64,000 bases of DNA from the NCBI RefSeq assembly GCF_900115095.1, contig NZ_FOVH01000023.1, forward strand, positions 1 to 64,000, given 5' to 3'. A model generated the notes under the pieces. That model was given only the letters and a program-made list of their open reading frames with translations. It made no database searches and had not been told where the DNA came from. Source of the stretch: Actinomadura madurae. GTDB taxonomy: Bacteria; Actinomycetota; Actinomycetes; Streptosporangiales; Streptosporangiaceae. The position numbers and the translations under genes are program-made. This document shows positions 1-9,552 of this stretch, in pieces. The stretch's first letter is position 1. Every line of letters starts with the position of its first letter.

Positions 1-100
1 TCGCCGCTCGAGTACCCCCGAAGGGGCCTTTCCGCTCGACTTGCATGTGTTAAGCACGCCGCCAGCGTTCGTCCTGAGCCAGGATCAAACTCTCCATTAA
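1..100 (-). rRNA. rrs: 16S ribosomal RNA, 5' end (partial)
   Basis: The minus strand reads the universal 16S start region (AGAGTTTGATCCTGGCTCAG, plus positions 75-94), followed by the usual helix-6 region and the end of the window. Only the first ~100 nt are present. The mature 5' end is placed near position 100 by comparison with known 16S genes. The variable V1 segment fits Actinomadura or Thermomonosporaceae, an inference from few bases. The gene continues beyond the left edge. Confidence 0.97.
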
Positions 101-284
101 GGCCTAACGACCAACCAAGGCGCGAACCCCAGCCGGCCAAACCTCGAAGAAAATCCCAGCAAACACAAAACCCCAAGGGTCTGTGCATTGCCTCAAAGAA
201 ATCCCAGACCATCACCACAAAAGATGACGGTCACGGGGCGGTCCAGCCACAACAGGCCGAACCGATAAAGGCACTGGCTTTTAA

Positions 285-304
285 CACGCTGTTGAGTTCT
301 CAAG
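285..304 (-). promoter_or_regulatory. Conserved actinobacterial rrn leader motif
   Basis: On the minus strand this reads CTTGAGAACTCAACAGCGTG, which resembles the leader element conserved upstream of actinobacterial 16S genes and linked to antitermination or RNase III processing. It lies ~185 nt upstream of the 16S 5' end and downstream of both promoters, as expected for a transcribed leader. Its role is inferred from conservation in the group. Confidence 0.65.
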
Positions 305-365
305 AAACGGACACCCACCGCGCCGAACCCCGCTCTCACGGTCCCGACTCCGGGGCAACCCTTCA

Positions 366-394
366 ATCGTACCCGATCCGTCCTCTTCGTCCAA
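366..394 (-). promoter_or_regulatory. rrn promoter, proximal
   Basis: On the minus strand a -35 box TTGGAC (389-394) and a -10 box TACGAT (366-371) are separated by exactly 17 nt. Transcription would start near 359 and run into the leader and 16S. It matches the primary sigma factor consensus well. It is the second of two well-spaced promoters in the rrn leader, as is usual for multi-promoter rRNA operons. Confidence 0.7.
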
Positions 395-519
395 CTCTGG
401 ACGGTTCGGCCCTAGACGTCCCATTTGAGCGGAGACAACTCTCCGCCGAGTGGTCTGTCAGGGGTTCCTCACCGGGCCGGCCGCCTTCCGGCGTCCCGCT
501 CCCCCGTGGGGCGTGTAGA

Positions 520-548
520 ACATTAGATCCACCCGACAGGAGCGTCAA
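520..548 (-). promoter_or_regulatory. rrn promoter, distal
   Basis: On the minus strand a -35 box TTGACG (543-548) and a -10 box TAATGT (520-525) are 17 nt apart, the best housekeeping-type promoter in the window. Transcription would start near 513. Between it and the proximal promoter there is a weaker TTGTCT-like box. The rest of 101-719 holds no convincing gene and is read as rrn leader and promoter DNA. Confidence 0.75.
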
Positions 549-669
549 ATCGACTCGGCCGGGCATGATTCCGCAGGTCACATGTTGTTTTCCGGCCTAT
601 GAACATGCCCGGATCCGTCGCTCGTAACCGCACTGTGACGTGTATCTACCGAAGTTTTCCCTCCCCATG

Positions 670-707
670 GCGACCGCCCGCCCGGAACAGGCCGGACGGG
701 CGGTCGC
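670..707 (-). terminator. Terminator-like stem after tyrS
   Basis: A perfect 11-bp inverted repeat (GCGACCGCCCG at 670-680 and its complement at 697-707) lies just past the tyrS stop codon. No T-run follows, so it is either an actinomycete U-less terminator or an mRNA-stabilising hairpin. It also separates tyrS from the rrn promoters. Confidence 0.5.
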
Positions 708-719
708 GAGGGGGTTGGT

Positions 720-2027
720 TCAGGACGCCGTCACCTCGACGCCGCCCACGTTGCGCTTGCCGCGCCGCAGGACGAGGAAGCGGCCGTGGAGCAGGTCGGC
801 GGCGGCCGGTACGGCGTCCTCCGACTGCACCTTGGCGTTGTTGAGGTAGGCGCCGCCCTGGGCGATGGCACGGCGTGCCTCCGACTTGCTCTTGCACAGG
901 CCGGACGCCGCCAGCAGGTCCACGACGGTCGGCAGCTCACCCGGGGGGACCTCCGTGCGGGGCACTTCGGCCAGGGCGGCCTTCAGCGTCCGCTCGTCCA
1001 GTTCCTCCAGGGCTCCCTGGCCGAACAGGGCGCGCGAGGCCGCGATGACCCTGGCGGTCTCATCGGCGCCGTGCACGAGCGTGGTCATCTCCTCGGCGAG
1101 CGCCCGCTGCGGGGCACGCGCGGCCGGACGGTCGGCGCCCTGCTTGACCAGGTCCTCGATCTCCTCGCGGGGACGGAAGCTGAAGAACTTGAGGAACTTC
1201 TCCACGTCCCGGTCGTCGGCGTTGATCCAGAACTGGTAGAACGCGTACGGCGAGGTCAGCTCCGGGTCGAGCCAGTAGGTCTCGCCGCCCGCGGTCTTGC
1301 CGAACTTGGACCCGTCCGCCTTGGTGAGCAGCGGGGTGGTCAGAGCGTGCGCGCTGCCGCCCTCGACGCGGCGGATGAGGTCGACGCCCGCGGTGAGGTT
1401 GCCCCACTGGTCGCTGCCGCCGGTCTGCAACAGGCATCCGTGGCGCCGGTACAGCTCCAGGAAGTCCATCGACTGGAGCAGGACGTAGCTGAACTCGGTG
1501 TAGCTCATCCCCGTCGTCTCGAGGCGTGCCTTGACCGTCTCGCGGGCGAGCATCCGGTTCACCGGGAAGTGCTTGCCGATGTCGCGCAGGAACTCGATGG
1601 CCGACATCGGGCCCGTCCAGTCGAGGTTGCTGACCATGGTGGCGCCGGTCGGGCCGTCATGGAAGTCGAGGAACGTCGACACCTGGCCGCGGACCCGCTC
1701 GACCCAGGCGGCGACGGTGTCCTCCGAGTTCAGGACGCGTTCGGCGCTCTTGCCGCTCGGGTCGCCGATGAGGCCGGTGGCGCCGCCGACGAGGCCGATG
1801 GGCCGGTGCCCCGCCTGCTGGAAGCGGCGCAGCGTGAGGATCTGGATCAGGTTCCCGAGGTGCAGGGACGGCGCCGTCGGGTCGAAGCCGCAATAGAGGG
1901 TGACCGGTCCCGCGGCGAGCAGCGCCCGCAGTTCGTCCAGATCGGTGGACTGCGCGATCAGGCCGCGCCACGCGAGATCGTCCAGGATGTCGGTCACGGT
2001 CTCCCTCGTCTCCGGCTTGCTTTCCAT
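720..2027 (-). CDS. tyrS: Tyrosyl-tRNA synthetase
   Basis: Charges tRNA-Tyr with tyrosine in the cytoplasm. It is a class I synthetase with the HIGH-type signature as HLGN (around residue 57) and the KMSKS-type loop as KFGKT (around 243), which marks the bacterial TyrS subgroup. A C-terminal S4 RNA-binding domain follows (about 365-430). The longest frame gives 435 aa. A GTG at 1997 has a much better ribosome site (AGGGAG a few bases upstream) than the ATG at 2027, so the protein may be ten residues shorter. The gene lies alone between the rrn promoters and a small membrane protein gene, all on the minus strand. Confidence 0.97.
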   Translation of the reverse strand: MESKPETRETVTDILDDLAWRGLIAQSTDLDELRALLAAGPVTLYCGFDPTAPSLHLGNLIQILTLRRFQQAGHRPIGLVGGATGLIGDPSGKSAERVLNSEDTVAAWVERVRGQVSTFLDFHDGPTGATMVSNLDWTGPMSAIEFLRDIGKHFPVNRMLARETVKARLETTGMSYTEFSYVLLQSMDFLELYRRHGCLLQTGGSDQWGNLTAGVDLIRRVEGGSAHALTTPLLTKADGSKFGKTAGGETYWLDPELTSPYAFYQFWINADDRDVEKFLKFFSFRPREEIEDLVKQGADRPAARAPQRALAEEMTTLVHGADETARVIAASRALFGQGALEELDERTLKAALAEVPRTEVPPGELPTVVDLLAASGLCKSKSEARRAIAQGGAYLNNAKVQSEDAVPAAADLLHGRFLVLRRGKRNVGGVEVTAS

Positions 2028-2073
2028 GTGCCCGCCAGGGTGCCTCGGCGGGCGGCTGTCACGCCAACGATAT

Positions 2074-2526
2074 TCAACGTCCGCCGACGAAGTAGCGGGT
2101 GGGAACGAACACCTCGTGGCCCGACGCGAATGTCACCCTGATGCCTCTGTCGTCCCATTTCACGGCCTTGACGACCGGGCGCTGCTCGGGCGTCCCGAAG
2201 CCCAGGCGGACGAAGTATCCGTAGTGCAGGCTCGGATCGCTTCCCGTGTACAGCCGGTAGTTCACGTGGCGGTCGAATACCCAGCTGCGGGTGCGGGTGA
2301 CCGCGGCGTAGTGCGTGCGGCCGTCCTGGTACTTCACCGAGGCGGGCTGCTTCTGGACGCCGCCGACCACGGAGGTCCGCCCGAGCAGGCGGTCGAGGAT
2401 GACCGCGGCGGTGAGCACCAGGAGCACGGCGAGGGCGGCCGCGAACAGCAGCCGCGCCGGACGTCGCCGGCGGCTCGCCGGCGCGGCGCCGCCGGCGAGC
2501 GCGGCGGGCGGTGCGGGGTCAGCCAT
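2074..2526 (-). CDS. Small membrane-anchored protein of unknown function
   Basis: A 150-aa protein with an Ala/Pro/Arg-rich cytoplasmic N-terminus, one hydrophobic segment at about residues 25-45, and an extracytoplasmic C-terminal part of ~100 aa with several Tyr, Val and charged residues. I do not recognise the family. Its start overlaps the end of the upstream glycosylase gene by 8 nt, so the two are probably co-transcribed and translationally coupled. No catalytic motif is visible. Confidence 0.75.
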   Translation of the reverse strand: MADPAPPAALAGGAAPASRRRRPARLLFAAALAVLLVLTAAVILDRLLGRTSVVGGVQKQPASVKYQDGRTHYAAVTRTRSWVFDRHVNYRLYTGSDPSLHYGYFVRLGFGTPEQRPVVKAVKWDDRGIRVTFASGHEVFVPTRYFVGGR

Positions 2527-3184
2527 CGGCGGGGGCCTTCCTGCGCTGCCGCGGGACGTGGGGCCGGTAGGGGGACACGGTCGGGTCGCCGTCGATCCAG
2601 AACCTCCACGGGACCTCCTTGGCCCCGTTCACCCCGGTGCGCGGCCCGTTGCGGATCAGCCGGGGGTCGGCGGAGTCGCCCTCGTGGACGGTCATCGGCC
2701 CACCGGGCGAGCACACGTCCAGGCCGTTCTGCTCCCGGGCGACGCCGAGGGCCTGGCAGAGCCGGGCGGGGCCGCGGGCCAGGTCGCGGACGGTCGAGCG
2801 GGGCCGCCGCGCGCGGGCGATGTCCTCCCCCACGATGATCTCGCCGGCGCGGAGCAGCACCGCCATGGACGTCCCGTCCGGCCCGCAGACGAGGTTCATG
2901 CAGAAGTGCATGCCGTAGGTGAAGTACACGTAGACGTGGCCGGGAGGGCCGAACATCACCTCGTTGCGCCGCGTCCGTCCCCGGTAGGCGTGGGACGCGG
3001 GGTCCAGGGGACCCGCGTACGCCTCGGCCTCGGTGAGCCGCGCGGCCACCTCGCCTTCCGGGGTGCGATGCGTGATCACATGCCCCAGGAGCGACGGTGC
3101 CACCTCGTCCACCGGGCGGTCGAAGAAGTCCCGTGGCAGCAACGCTCCGTACATCGCCTCATCCTGGTCCAGGAAACGGTTCAC
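2519..3184 (-). CDS. mpg: DNA-3-methyladenine glycosylase (AAG/Mpg family)
   Basis: Removes alkylated purines from DNA in base excision repair. The 221-aa length, the TEAEAY segment (around 51-56) containing the catalytic Glu, the RGRTRRNEVMFGPPGHVYVY block and the GPARLCQALG block are typical of the alkyladenine glycosylase family, which is unrelated to the helix-hairpin-helix glycosylases. The C-terminus is Arg/Pro rich. It lies 28 nt downstream of argH in the same direction and overlaps the next small gene. Confidence 0.93.
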   Translation of the reverse strand: MNRFLDQDEAMYGALLPRDFFDRPVDEVAPSLLGHVITHRTPEGEVAARLTEAEAYAGPLDPASHAYRGRTRRNEVMFGPPGHVYVYFTYGMHFCMNLVCGPDGTSMAVLLRAGEIIVGEDIARARRPRSTVRDLARGPARLCQALGVAREQNGLDVCSPGGPMTVHEGDSADPRLIRNGPRTGVNGAKEVPWRFWIDGDPTVSPYRPHVPRQRRKAPADG

Positions 3185-3212
3185 CGGCCGGCCCGCGGCG
3201 CCGCGCGCCGGC

Positions 3213-4631
<1,419 letters not shown>

Positions 4632-4769
4632 GGAGATCCTCTTCTTCCCACCGCTGAACGTTCGGTCATTGCCATCTCACCACGCCGTCCGGGCGCCCCG
4701 CGCACGGACGCGGCACGCGGCGGCGCGGCGCTCGTGGCGTCCGCCACAGGGTACGGCGAACGCGCCGGC

Positions 4770-5285
4770 CTAGGCTCGTCGCTCGCGGCCGCCGGTCAGC
4801 CTGAGCAGCGCCTGCGCGAGGTCCTCCCCGCCCTGCGGGTCGCGGGCGATCACGAGGATCGAGTCGTCGCCGGCGACGGTGCCGAGGATCGACGGCCACT
4901 CGGCGTGGTCGATCGCCGAGGCGAGGTACTGGGCGGCACCGGGCGGGGTCCGCACCATGACCAGGTTGGCCGACGCCTCGGCCGAGACGAGCAGTTCGGC
5001 GGCGAGCCGGGAGAGCCGTCCGGTGAAGGTCTCGGCGGCGCCGGTGCGGGCCCGCCGGATCCGCTCGCCGCCCTCGCCGGGGACGGCGTAGATCAGGCTG
5101 CCGTCGTCGGCGCGCAGCTTGACCGCGCCGATCTCGACCAGGTCGCGGGACAGCGTGGCCTGGGTGACCTCGACGCCCGCGTCGCCGAGCAGCTTCGCCA
5201 GCTCGCCCTGGGAGTGGACGGGGTGCCGGGTCAGCAGCTCGATCACCCGGGCGTGCCGGGCGGCCTTGGTCATGGGGGTCGTCAC
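4770..5285 (-). CDS. argR: Arginine repressor ArgR
   Basis: Hexameric arginine-responsive repressor of the arg genes. The N-terminal winged helix (residues ~5-80) contains the SQGELAKLLGDAGVEVTQAT recognition region, and the C-terminal part (~100-165) carries the arginine-binding core with GTVAGDDSILVIA. I chose the GTG at 5285, which overlaps the argF stop as GTGA, giving 171 aa; an ATG four codons later at 5273 is possible. It is the last gene of the argCJBDFR run, so repressor level is tied to the operon it controls. Confidence 0.95.
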   Translation of the reverse strand: MTTPMTKAARHARVIELLTRHPVHSQGELAKLLGDAGVEVTQATLSRDLVEIGAVKLRADDGSLIYAVPGEGGERIRRARTGAAETFTGRLSRLAAELLVSAEASANLVMVRTPPGAAQYLASAIDHAEWPSILGTVAGDDSILVIARDPQGGEDLAQALLRLTGGRERRA

Positions 5286-6199
5286 CGGGCGCGCTCCAGC
5301 AGCCAGACGAGCAGCGCCTTCTGGGCGTGCAGCCGGTTCTCCGCCTCGTCCCACACCCTGCTCTGGGGGCCGTCCAGGACGGACGCGGCGATCTCCTTGC
5401 CGCGGTAGGCGGGCAGGCAGTGCAGCACGACCGCCTCCGGGGCGGCCAGTGCGAGCAGGGCGTCGTCGACGGCGTACGGCTCGTACAGCGAGGTGTCCTT
5501 GCCCTGCTGGCCCATCGACACCCACGTGTCGGTGGCGAGGACGTCGGCGCCGCCGGCGGCGGCGCGGGCGTCGTCGGTGACGGTCACGGACCCGCCGGTG
5601 GCGCCGGCGATCTCGGTGGCGCGGGCCAGGACGGCGGGGTCGGGGGGCAGCGGCGCGGGGGCGGCGACGCGGACGTGCATCCCCGCGGTGGCGCAGCCGA
5701 GCAGGTAGGAGTGCGCCATGTTGTTGGCGCCGTCGCCGAAGTAGGCGAGGGTGACGCCGCGCAGGTCGCCCTTGGCCTCCCGGACGGTCTGCAGGTCGGC
5801 GAGGACCTGGCAGGGGTGGAACTCGTCGGTGAGGGCGTTGACCACCGGGACGGTGGTGCCGGCGGCCATCTCCTCGATGCGCTCCTGCCCGGCCGTCCGC
5901 CACACGATCGCGCTGACCTGCCGTTCGAGGACGCGCGCGGTGTCGGCGATGGTCTCGCCGCGGCCGAGCTGGCTCGTCCCGGCGTCCATCACGAGCGGGT
6001 TGCCGCCGAGTTCGGCGATGCCGACGGTGAACGAGATCCGCGTCCGGGTGGAGGGCTTGTCGAACAGCACGGCCACAGACCGGGGGCCCTCCAGCGGCCG
6101 ATGCCCGAACCGGTCCTTCTTCACCTGCGCGGCGAGGTCGAGGACGTCGGCCTGCTCGGCGGGAGTCAGGTCGTCGTCGCGGAGGAAGTGCCTGGTCAC
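5282..6199 (-). CDS. argF: Ornithine carbamoyltransferase
   Basis: Converts ornithine and carbamoyl phosphate to citrulline. The carbamoyl-phosphate motif STRTR (within KPSTRTRISF, ~50-60), the HPCQ motif and the C-terminal HCLPAYRGKEI motif with its active-site Cys are all present; 305 aa is normal. Its stop overlaps the argR start by 4 nt, and it follows argD with two bases between stop and start. A strong GGAG lies 8-10 nt upstream of the ATG. Confidence 0.97.
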   Translation of the reverse strand: MTRHFLRDDDLTPAEQADVLDLAAQVKKDRFGHRPLEGPRSVAVLFDKPSTRTRISFTVGIAELGGNPLVMDAGTSQLGRGETIADTARVLERQVSAIVWRTAGQERIEEMAAGTTVPVVNALTDEFHPCQVLADLQTVREAKGDLRGVTLAYFGDGANNMAHSYLLGCATAGMHVRVAAPAPLPPDPAVLARATEIAGATGGSVTVTDDARAAAGGADVLATDTWVSMGQQGKDTSLYEPYAVDDALLALAAPEAVVLHCLPAYRGKEIAASVLDGPQSRVWDEAENRLHAQKALLVWLLERAR

Positions 6200-6201
6200 G
6201 G

Positions 6202-7392
6202 TCAGTTCTCCTGCTCAGGGGAGGCAGCGTCGAGGATAGCGGGGAACGCGCCGGCGAACGACCGCGCCTGCTCGGCGGTGAGGATCAGCGGCGGGGCGAG
6301 GCGGACGGCGTCCGGCTGGAGCGCGTTGACCAGGAAGCCGGCGTCGCGCGCGGCGGCCTCGACGGCGGGCGCGTGCGGGCCGGTGAGGACCGCCGCCCGC
6401 CACAGCCCGCGGCCCCGCACGCCCGCGAGGAGCGGGTGGCCGATGGCGTCGAGCTCCGCAGCGAGGGTCTCCCCCACGGCGGCGGCGTGGGCGAGCAGGC
6501 CGTCCTTCTCGATGGTGGTGAGGACGGCGAGGGCCGCCGCCGCTGCCACCGGGTTGCCGCCGAAGGTGCTGCCGTGGTCGCCCTTGGCGAACAGGTCGCC
6601 GTTCGGCCCGAACGCGACGCACGCCCCGATCGGGAGCCCTCCGCCCAGGCCCTTGGCGAGGGTGAGGACGTCGGGCCTGGCGTTCTCGTGCTCGAACGCG
6701 AACCAGGTCCCCGTCCGGCCGATCGCGGACTGGATCTCGTCGGCGACGAACAGCGCGCCCGCCTCGTCGCAGACGCGGCGGGCGGCGGCGAAGTAGCCGT
6801 CCGGCGGCGGGACGACACCGGCCTCGCCCTGCGTGGGCTCCAGGAAGACCGCCGCGCAGTCCTCGTCCACCGCGTCCTCCAGGGCCGCGGCGTCGCCGTA
6901 GGGCACGAACCTGACGTCGATGCCGAACGGCCCGAACGGCTCCCGGATCGACGCCTTGCCCGTCAGGGACAGCGCGCCGAGGGAGCGGCCGTGGAACCCG
7001 TTCTCCGCCGCGACGAAGTACGACCGCCCGTTCGCCTTCCCGTACTTGATGGCGAGCTTCAGCGCGCACTCGTTGGCCTCGGTGCCGCTGTTGGCGAGGA
7101 ACACCCGGCCGCCGCCGAGCAGGTCCCGCAGCCGCTCGGCGAGCAGCACCTCCGGCTCGTGCAGGAACAGGTTGGACGTGTGCGCCAGCGTCGCGACCTG
7201 CGACGACACCGCCGCCACGAGGGCAGGGTGGGCGTGCCCGAGCGAGTTGACCGCGATCCCGGCGATGAGGTCGAGATACTCGCGGCCCTCGGTGTCCCAC
7301 ACCCGGCAGCCCTCACCGCGCGCCAGCGCCACCGGCGGGACGCCGTAGTTCGGCATGAACGCCGCCTCGAACCGCTCCCTGAGATCGCTCAT
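6202..7392 (-). CDS. argD: Acetylornithine aminotransferase
   Basis: PLP-dependent class III aminotransferase that makes N-acetylornithine. The PLP lysine lies in LAKGLGGGLP, preceded by the VADEIQ motif that contacts the cofactor; the mature length is 396 aa. I chose the ATG at 7392 because it has GGAGA 7 nt upstream and its ATGA overlaps the stop of an 18-codon mini-ORF that links it to argB. The frame stays open further upstream but only through the hairpin repeat. Confidence 0.96.
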   Translation of the reverse strand: MSDLRERFEAAFMPNYGVPPVALARGEGCRVWDTEGREYLDLIAGIAVNSLGHAHPALVAAVSSQVATLAHTSNLFLHEPEVLLAERLRDLLGGGRVFLANSGTEANECALKLAIKYGKANGRSYFVAAENGFHGRSLGALSLTGKASIREPFGPFGIDVRFVPYGDAAALEDAVDEDCAAVFLEPTQGEAGVVPPPDGYFAAARRVCDEAGALFVADEIQSAIGRTGTWFAFEHENARPDVLTLAKGLGGGLPIGACVAFGPNGDLFAKGDHGSTFGGNPVAAAAALAVLTTIEKDGLLAHAAAVGETLAAELDAIGHPLLAGVRGRGLWRAAVLTGPHAPAVEAAARDAGFLVNALQPDAVRLAPPLILTAEQARSFAGAFPAILDAASPEQEN

Positions 7393-7445
7393 GCCTGTCT
7401 CCTGCGGAGGGACGACCCCCGCACCCCCCGGTTCGCTCCGCTCAT
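7389..7445 (-). repeat. Hairpin repeat with mini-ORF linking argB and argD
   Basis: A 53-nt copy of the GC-rich repeat (7393-7445) that also occurs twice between ruvA and ruvB. Its ATG overlaps the argB stop (ATGA at 7445-7442), and its own 18-codon frame (MSGANRGVRGSSLRRRQA) ends at a TGA overlapping the argD ATG. It contains an imperfect ~7-bp hairpin with a TCG-containing loop, followed by GGAGA as the argD ribosome site. The copy is one base shorter than the ruv copies, so it is out of frame with argD and acts as a closed coupling ORF rather than an N-terminal extension. Confidence 0.7.
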
Positions 7446-8398
7446 GCCGTCTCTGCCTCTGTTCCATGCTTCGCCGCAGCGGCGCCCGGGAGGCTGGGCA
7501 GCACCATCGTTCCGATCCCTTCGTCGGTGAAGATCTCCAGAAGCAGCGAGTGCAGGACGCGGCCGTCCAGCACGTGGGCCTGCGGGACGCCGCCGCGCAC
7601 GGCCGTCAGGCAGGCCTCCATCTTCGGCACCATCCCGGCCGACAGGCCCGGCAGCAGGACGGCCAGCTCGTCGGTGGTGAGCCGGTCGATCACGTCGTCG
7701 CTGTCGGGCCAGTCCGCGTAGAGGCCCTCGACGTCGGTGAGGACGACGAGCTTCTCCGCGTCCAGCGCGACGGCGAGCGCGGCGGCGGCCGTGTCGGCGT
7801 TGACGTTGTAGACCTCGCCGTCGTCGCCGCGCGCGATGCTGGAGATCACCGGGACGCGGCCGTCGTCCAGCAGCGAACGGACGGCGCCGACCTGCACCTC
7901 GACGATCTCGCCGACCTGGCCGATGTCGACGGCCTCGCCGTCCACGACCGCGTGCTTGCGCTCGGCGGTGAACAGGTTCGCGTCCTCGCCGGACATGCCG
8001 AGGGCGAACGGCCCGTGCCGGTTGATCAGCCCGACGACGTCCCGCTGCACCTGGCCGGTCAGCACCATCCGGACGACCTCCATGGCCTCCGGCGTGGTGA
8101 CCCGCAGCCCGGCGGTGAACGTCGAGTCGATGCCGTTGCGGGCGAGCGCCTCGTTGATCTGCGGTCCGCCGCCGTGCACGATCACCGGCTTCAGCCCCGC
8201 GTAGCGCAGGAACACGACGTCCTCGGCGAACGAGTGCCGCAGCTCCTCGTCGGTCATCGCGTGCCCGCCGTACTTGATCACGACGGTCCTGCCGTGGAAC
8301 CGCTCCAGCCACGGCAGCGCCTTGATCAGCGTCTCCGCCTTCGACATGACGCCGAGCCGGTTCTTGCGCATCTCGGCGCCGGGAGTGACCGCGCTCAT
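7442..8398 (-). CDS. argB: Acetylglutamate kinase
   Basis: Phosphorylates N-acetylglutamate, usually the arginine-sensitive control point. Amino acid kinase fold with IKYGGHA near residue 42 and VIVHGGGPQI near 75; 318 aa. An N-terminal helix precedes the kinase core (SKAETLIKALPWL), the feature that permits hexamers and arginine inhibition in this family. ATG at 8398 overlaps the argJ stop (ATGA). Its stop overlaps the start of the hairpin mini-ORF before argD. Confidence 0.97.
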   Translation of the reverse strand: MSAVTPGAEMRKNRLGVMSKAETLIKALPWLERFHGRTVVIKYGGHAMTDEELRHSFAEDVVFLRYAGLKPVIVHGGGPQINEALARNGIDSTFTAGLRVTTPEAMEVVRMVLTGQVQRDVVGLINRHGPFALGMSGEDANLFTAERKHAVVDGEAVDIGQVGEIVEVQVGAVRSLLDDGRVPVISSIARGDDGEVYNVNADTAAAALAVALDAEKLVVLTDVEGLYADWPDSDDVIDRLTTDELAVLLPGLSAGMVPKMEACLTAVRGGVPQAHVLDGRVLHSLLLEIFTDEGIGTMVLPSLPGAAAAKHGTEAETA

Positions 8399-9552
8399 GT
8401 GGAGTACGCCGAGTTCTCGTGGACGTAGTCGGCCGTGAGGTCGGTCGTCCAGACGGTCGCGCTGTGCGGGCCGGCGGAAAGGTCGACGGTGATCGTCACG
8501 TCGCGGGGGCGCAGGTCGACCTTGTCGCGGTCGTCGCCGAACGAGCCGTCGCGGCACACCCACACGCCGTTGATCGCGACGTTCACCTGGTCGGGCTCGA
8601 AGACCGCGTCGGTGGTGCCGACCGCCGACAGCACCCGGCCCCAGTTCGGGTCCTCGCCGTGGATGGCGCACTTGAGCAGGTTGTTGCGGGCGATGGAGCG
8701 CCCGACGGTGACGGCGTCGTCCTCGGACGCGGCGCCGACGACCTCGATCGCGATGGCCTTGGACGCGCCCTCGGCGTCCACGAGCAGCTGCCGGGTGAGG
8801 TCGCCGCACACCTCGGTGAGCAGGGCGGTGAACTCCTCCTCGTCCGGGACGACCCCGGCGGCGCCCGAAGCGAGCAGCAGGACGGTGTCGTTGGTGGACA
8901 TGCACCCGTCGGAGTCGAGCCGGTCGAGGGTGACGCCGGTGGCGGCGCGCAGCGCCCGGTCCAGCGCCGCCGCGGGCAGGTCGGCGTCGGTGGTGACGAC
9001 GCACAGCATGGTCGCCAGGGACGGCGCGAGCATGCCCGCGCCCTTGGCCATCGCCCCGATCATGTAGCCGCCGGCGCCCTGCCGGAAGGCGATCTTCGCG
9101 ACGGTGTCGGTGGTGCGGATCGCGTCGGCGGCGGCGAGCCCGCCGTCCCCGCGCGACAGCTCCGCGGCGGCCTTCTCGACGCCGGGCAGCAGCAGGTCCA
9201 TGGGGAGCCGCTCGCCGATCAGCCCGGTGGAGCAGACCGCGATCTCGCCCGCCGAGTCCTCGATGACGCCGGCCGCCTTCTCGGCGGTGGCGTGAGTGTC
9301 CTGGAAGCCCGCGGAGCCGGTGCACGCGTTGGCGCCGCCCGCGTTCAGCACGACCGCGCGGACGCGGCCGCCCTTGAGCACCTGCTCCGACCACAGGACG
9401 GGCGCGGCCTTCACGCGGTTGCGGGTGAAGACGCCGGCGGCGGCGCGGGACGGCCCGTCGTTGACGACGAGGGCCAGGTCGCGGCTGCCGCTGTCCTTCA
9501 GCCCGGCGACGACGCCGGCGGCGCGGAAACCCCGGGGGGCGGTGACGCTCAA
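8395..9552 (-). CDS. argJ: Bifunctional glutamate N-acetyltransferase/ornithine acetyltransferase
   Basis: Transfers acetyl from N-acetylornithine to glutamate and so recycles the acetyl group. ArgJ enzymes self-cleave before a Thr in an ATML motif; here LATMLCVVTTDA is present near residue 200, and the SDGCMSTNDT block follows. The best start is an unusual TTG at 9552, which overlaps the argC stop as TTGA and has GGAG ~9 nt upstream; this gives 385 aa, close to family length. No ATG or GTG start fits as well. Confidence 0.94.
   Translation of the reverse strand: MSVTAPRGFRAAGVVAGLKDSGSRDLALVVNDGPSRAAAGVFTRNRVKAAPVLWSEQVLKGGRVRAVVLNAGGANACTGSAGFQDTHATAEKAAGVIEDSAGEIAVCSTGLIGERLPMDLLLPGVEKAAAELSRGDGGLAAADAIRTTDTVAKIAFRQGAGGYMIGAMAKGAGMLAPSLATMLCVVTTDADLPAAALDRALRAATGVTLDRLDSDGCMSTNDTVLLLASGAAGVVPDEEEFTALLTEVCGDLTRQLLVDAEGASKAIAIEVVGAASEDDAVTVGRSIARNNLLKCAIHGEDPNWGRVLSAVGTTDAVFEPDQVNVAINGVWVCRDGSFGDDRDKVDLRPRDVTITVDLSAGPHSATVWTTDLTADYVHENSAYST

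Noticed and set aside
292..627. Small open frames in the rrn leader
   Set aside because: They overlap two well-spaced rrn promoters and the conserved leader motif, lack ribosome sites and show no coding signature.
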